Assembly (NCBI RefSeq): GCF_000155955.1
Contig: NZ_GG697142.2
Location: forward strand, 33,646-97,645
DNA from: Mitsuokella multacida DSM 20544
GTDB lineage: Bacteria; Bacillota; Negativicutes; Selenomonadales; Selenomonadaceae
Direction: 5' to 3'
DNA length: 64,000 nt
Shown: positions 60,946-64,000 of the stretch, in pieces
Numbering within the stretch: position 1 is the stretch's first letter
Layout of the letters: each line of letters opens with the position of its first letter
Position numbers and translations under genes: made by a program
Notes under the pieces: generated by a model
Seen by the model: the letters and a program-made list of their open reading frames with translations, nothing else
Databases searched by the model: none
Told to the model about the DNA's origin: nothing

Positions 60946-61662
60946 TTGACAACAAAACGATGGCTCGGGGTGCTGGGCTTCACAATCTTTGGCATACTGC
61001 TCTTTGCGAGCTGGCTGCTGCCTGGACAGGCAGGCTTTTGGTATGAGATTGACAAATCGGTCTTTTTCTTCTTCAATCACCTGATTGGGCAGAGCCAGGC
61101 CCTGCTCTACTTGGTGGCCTTCACGAACTTGCGGCCGTTCGACGCCGTGGCGTTTCTCTTCATGCTTGGCATCTTCTACCACTACTACCGGCTGCAGGAC
61201 GCTAAGGGGCGGCGCTGGATGCTCTGCATCGGCCTGACCATGCTCGTGACGGCCGTGATCGCCAAGCAGTTCGACATGATGCTCGGCTTTGAGCGGCCGA
61301 GCGCGACGAAGTTCTTCACGCTGCAGGGCGTGCCCGTGCTGCGCGTCTCGGAGCTCACGGGCTGGCCGGCCAAGGACTGGTCGAGCACGAGCTTTCCGGG
61401 CGACCACGGCATGATGCTGCTGATCTTCACGTTCTACATGTTGCGCTACTTCGGCAAGAGGGCCTTTGCCGCTAGCCTACTCGTCGTCATCGTCTTCTCG
61501 ATGCCGCGCATCATGTCGGGCGCACACTGGCTGACGGATGTCGTCGTAGGTTCGGGCTCCATCTGCAGCATCGTCCTGAGCTGGATGCTCCTGACGCCGG
61601 CCTCGGACCGCGTCATCGCGCTGTTCGACCGCTATCTGCCGCACAGGGACAAGAAAAATTGA
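60946..61662 (+). CDS. PAP2-family membrane phosphatase
   Basis: A 238-residue, six-helix membrane enzyme of the type 2 phosphatidic acid phosphatase superfamily. Motif 1 region is KQFDMMLGFERPS, motif 2 SFPGDHGMML (PGDH instead of PSGH) and motif 3 RIMSGAHWLTDVVVG, with the catalytic His and Asp. The PGDH form recalls enzymes acting on undecaprenyl pyrophosphate and lipid A, which is inference. Start is TTG 60946 with AGAAGG upstream. Confidence 0.85.
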   Translation: MTTKRWLGVLGFTIFGILLFASWLLPGQAGFWYEIDKSVFFFFNHLIGQSQALLYLVAFTNLRPFDAVAFLFMLGIFYHYYRLQDAKGRRWMLCIGLTMLVTAVIAKQFDMMLGFERPSATKFFTLQGVPVLRVSELTGWPAKDWSSTSFPGDHGMMLLIFTFYMLRYFGKRAFAASLLVVIVFSMPRIMSGAHWLTDVVVGSGSICSIVLSWMLLTPASDRVIALFDRYLPHRDKKN

Positions 61663-61675
61663 ATCGTTTTATCCG

Positions 61676-61707
61676 GGAGTGCAGCCGCAGGGTCTGCACT
61701 CCTTTTT
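61676..61707 (+). terminator. Terminator of the PAP2 gene
   Basis: GGAGTGCAG and CTGCACTCC, then TTTTT. Confidence 0.85.
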
Positions 61708-61782
61708 GTCGCGGGCTATTCAGTTCGAGGGAATTCCTGTGCTATAATGTAGAGAAAGGTTTTCGAAAAGGGTGAACATACT

Positions 61783-63039
61783 TTGGATCAAAAGTCATAT
61801 GAGCTGTTGCAGACGAGTATCGTTCAGGGTGCTGACGGACTCGGCCGCTATTTAAAGAAGATTCTGAGCAAACCAATCCTCCTCGTCGCAGGGAATGGCA
61901 GGGAATTCTATCCGGAACGGATTCCCGTGGCAGAGTCCATCCGCAAAATCCTCTGCCATATGCCATCGTTTCAAGACGAACAGTACTACTACATGCATGA
62001 CCGGCGCCTGCTCGTGCTGCAGACGAGCCTGCCACAGGAAGAATTGCGTCTCTTCCTGTTCATCAGCCGGACGACAGAGGACGAGATCGATGGACTCGTC
62101 CAGAAGGTGAAGCCAGTGCGGCTGGCACTCTCGTATTTCCTGCGCAGCCAGATCGACCTCGGTCAGGAGGTCCGGCGCGTGACCGACCAGATCCTCACGA
62201 AGGCGTTTGCCAGTACCCAGTACCGCCTCGAGGACCTGCTGCACCAGAACGGCATCGACCTCGATGCAGCCCAGACGTATCGCGTGATGCTGGTGGACTT
62301 CGAAGACCAGTCCATCTCGGATATGGAGGTGGACTTCACGGGCAGCCTACTGCAGCTCGCGCATCGCTACGCTGATGCCATCCTATGTCCACTGACGTGG
62401 CAGGGCAGGGGCCTCGTGATCATGCCGGACGTGGACAGCAATCTCGAGCCGGCCCTGCGCGATCACACGGCGGGCATGCAGCAGATGCTGCAGGACTGGC
62501 AGCAGGACTTCTCCAAGCGCCATCAGGTACAGGTCGACTGCGGCCTCGGCAGCGTGCACAAGCTGCCTGAACTCCAGCGGAGCTATCAGGAGGCGCGCAT
62601 GACGCTGTCCTACGGCAGGACGAAGCACGAGCGCGGCTTTTTCCGCTATTACGAGGACTGCGGCATCCTCAGCAATATCTTTGCTGGCGGCGTGGAGTCG
62701 GCCTTCGCGTTCTGCCGCTCAGCGCTCGGGCGCCTGCTCGAATACGACGGTGAGAACGAAGGCGACCTCCTGGCGACGCTCAAGCTGCTGCTGGAGACGA
62801 ATTTCAACTACTCGGCGACGGCGGCAGAGCTCTTCGTCCACGCCAATACGGTGCGCTACCGCAGCGATAAGATCGAGCAGCTGCTCATGCGCGACCTCAG
62901 TGACCCCGATGTGCGCTTCAACCTCTATGCGGCCGTGCGCGTGCAGGAGATCCTCGTCGACATGCACATCCTGCCGGACGGCTATGTCGGCAAGGTGCAC
63001 GAGAAGGTGCACGGCAGCGAGGCCGCTGTGAACCATTGA
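61783..63039 (+). CDS. PucR/CdaR-type transcriptional regulator
   Basis: A 418-residue regulator. The front (about 1-150) is an unassigned sensor region (QTSIVQGADGLGRYLKKIL); the middle (about 170-300) is a GGDEF-fold-like domain of the CdaR type (YRVMLVDFEDQS, CGLGSVHKLPELQRSYQEA); the end is the PucR helix-turn-helix (TLKLLLETNFNYSATAAELF, HANTVRYRSDKIEQL). Such proteins usually control purine, sugar-acid or amino-acid use. Start is TTG 61783 with AAGGGTG; an extended -10 (TGCTATAAT) lies at 61740-61748. The target is unknown. Confidence 0.82.
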   Translation: MDQKSYELLQTSIVQGADGLGRYLKKILSKPILLVAGNGREFYPERIPVAESIRKILCHMPSFQDEQYYYMHDRRLLVLQTSLPQEELRLFLFISRTTEDEIDGLVQKVKPVRLALSYFLRSQIDLGQEVRRVTDQILTKAFASTQYRLEDLLHQNGIDLDAAQTYRVMLVDFEDQSISDMEVDFTGSLLQLAHRYADAILCPLTWQGRGLVIMPDVDSNLEPALRDHTAGMQQMLQDWQQDFSKRHQVQVDCGLGSVHKLPELQRSYQEARMTLSYGRTKHERGFFRYYEDCGILSNIFAGGVESAFAFCRSALGRLLEYDGENEGDLLATLKLLLETNFNYSATAAELFVHANTVRYRSDKIEQLLMRDLSDPDVRFNLYAAVRVQEILVDMHILPDGYVGKVHEKVHGSEAAVNH

Positions 63040-63088
63040 GCCATGTCGGTTGAGACACGCCGGCATGCGGTCTTTTTGCGGGGTGCCA

Positions 63089-63117
63089 TTGCGAAAAAAC
63101 CGGTACGACGATATAAT
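63089..63117 (+). promoter_or_regulatory. Promoter of holB
   Basis: TTGCGA (63089-63094), 17 bp, TATAAT (63112-63117). Confidence 0.6.
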
Positions 63118-63172
63118 GAAATGAATACCCTGACGGACTTCATCGGGGGCATGGAAGGGGCAGGCAATCGGG

Positions 63173-64000
63173 ATGGAACTGCGATGGGATACGATTTCAG
63201 GTCATGAGAAGCAGAAGGAGGCGCTGCGTACGATGCTGCGCGAGGGCCGTCTGCCGCATGCTCTGCTCTTCACAGGGCCGGATGGCATCGGCAAGCGCAT
63301 GGTCGGCCGCGTGCTCGCCGCGGCCATCCTCTGCGATGCGGAGGACGGCCCCTGCGGGCACTGCGAGTCGTGCCGCGCGATGCAGCTCGGCTCGCATCCG
63401 GACTACCTCGAGGTCGTGCCTGAGCAGAACGGCAAGTCGGCTGCGCAGATCCGCATCGAGGCCATCCGCTCGATGCAGACGCAGGTCTCGCGCTATCCGG
63501 TGCTCGCGAAGCGGCGCACCGTGCTCATCGACGATGCCGACCGCATGAATGAGGCGGCGCAGAACAGCCTCTTGAAGACGCTCGAGGAGCCGGAAGGTCC
63601 TGTGACCTTCATCCTCGTCACGAGCGCACGCAGCGCCCTGCTCGACACGATCTTGTCGCGCTGCATGCCCGTGGCCTTCGGCATGCTCTCGCCGCAGGAG
63701 ATGCGCTCTGTGCTGCTCCAGCACGATGTGCCGGAGGCGGAGGCCGCGGAGCTTGCCGCTCTGTCGGACGGCAGCCTCGGCCGGGCGCTCCTGCTCCACG
63801 AACACGAGGGCCTGCACCTGCGCGATGAGGCGCTCGACTTTTTGGCGCAGCTGCCGTCGTTTGACATGGAGCGCGTCTGGTCACTCGCCGCGGATATGGG
63901 TGCGCGCGACCGCGAATCACTGCGCGAGTATTTCCTGTACCTCAACATGCTGCTGCGCGACCTGCTCGTGCTGGCGGAGGATGGCGGCAGCCCCTTGCTC
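63173..64000 (+). CDS. holB: DNA polymerase III delta' subunit, cut by window end
   Basis: The first 276 residues of the clamp-loader delta-prime subunit; no stop is reached. Start MELRWDTISGHEKQKEALR. Walker A-like GPDGIGKRM; the zinc module CDAEDGPCGHCESC; sensor region TVLIDDADRMNEAAQNSLLKTLEEP and TILSRCMPVAF. In Firmicutes-type genomes holB usually follows tmk, but here it follows a PucR gene with its own promoter. ATG 63173 is preceded by a modest GAAGGGG. Confidence 0.92.
   Translation, partial: MELRWDTISGHEKQKEALRTMLREGRLPHALLFTGPDGIGKRMVGRVLAAAILCDAEDGPCGHCESCRAMQLGSHPDYLEVVPEQNGKSAAQIRIEAIRSMQTQVSRYPVLAKRRTVLIDDADRMNEAAQNSLLKTLEEPEGPVTFILVTSARSALLDTILSRCMPVAFGMLSPQEMRSVLLQHDVPEAEAAELAALSDGSLGRALLLHEHEGLHLRDEALDFLAQLPSFDMERVWSLAADMGARDRESLREYFLYLNMLLRDLLVLAEDGGSPLL

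Noticed and set aside
1-64000. CRISPR arrays, insertion sequences, prophage or attachment sites
   Set aside because: No regularly spaced repeats, transposase, integrase or phage structural genes were seen; both tRNA genes are intact without adjacent integrase.

Overview
The window looks like a chromosomal segment of an anaerobic, high-GC member of the Negativicutes (Selenomonas/Mitsuokella-like). This placement is inferred from three things: a Firmicutes-type gene order secG-esterase-rnr-smpB, a Bacillus-type Fnr with a C-terminal cysteine cluster, and diderm-type multiheme cytochrome c and Ccm machinery. No species can be named from the sequence alone. No phage, insertion sequence, CRISPR array or rRNA was seen. 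There are two tRNA genes.

Layout. 1-6.0 kb: PerR-like regulator, tRNA-Ser, rpmF, a FakA-like protein with a degenerate nucleotide site, and a periplasmic-sensor GGDEF/EAL gene interrupted by an in-frame amber codon and coupled to a small secreted protein. 6.2-10.7 kb: two small proteins, acetolactate decarboxylase fused transcriptionally to a two-component system, and a PepSY-like anchored protein. 10.8-35.6 kb: a nitrate-ammonification island. It holds hcp, a frameshifted Crp-family regulator, a variant ccmABCEF set, nrfHA, moaC, narK, fnr and narGHJI. A LysR/lyase/DASS-transporter catabolic unit sits in the middle of it. 35.7-48.7 kb: an amino-acid permease, then a sugar/cyclitol region with three related AraC regulators (one truncated), an orphan PTS EIIA-Lac, IolH-, IolE- and IolI-like proteins, two Gfo/Idh/MocA dehydrogenases and an IolT-like transporter. 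48.9-64 kb: mostly housekeeping genes (cytidylate kinase-like, pyk, secG, esterase, rnr, smpB, dicarboxylate/amino acid symporter, rsmH-like, TrxR-like, PAP2, PucR-type regulator, and holB, which runs off the end).

How the genes fit together. NarK and NarGHJI import and reduce nitrate, with MoaC feeding the molybdenum cofactor. NrfHA reduces nitrite to ammonium, CcmABCEF attaches its hemes, and Hcp deals with nitrosative by-products. Promoter reading suggests two operator classes. TGTRA-N6-TYACA (Fnr type) sits upstream of hcp, narK/fnr and narG. A second palindrome, TGTTGC-N4-GCAACA, sits upstream of the crp-ccm operon and of nrfHA. At hcp, fnr, narG, crp-ccm and nrfHA the operator centre lies about 30 bp upstream of the proposed -10, the geometry of class II activation; the narK promoter instead reads the same box at about -61.5. 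Two reading-frame lesions (amber at 4359-4361, frameshift near 13290-13300) could be real or sequencing errors.
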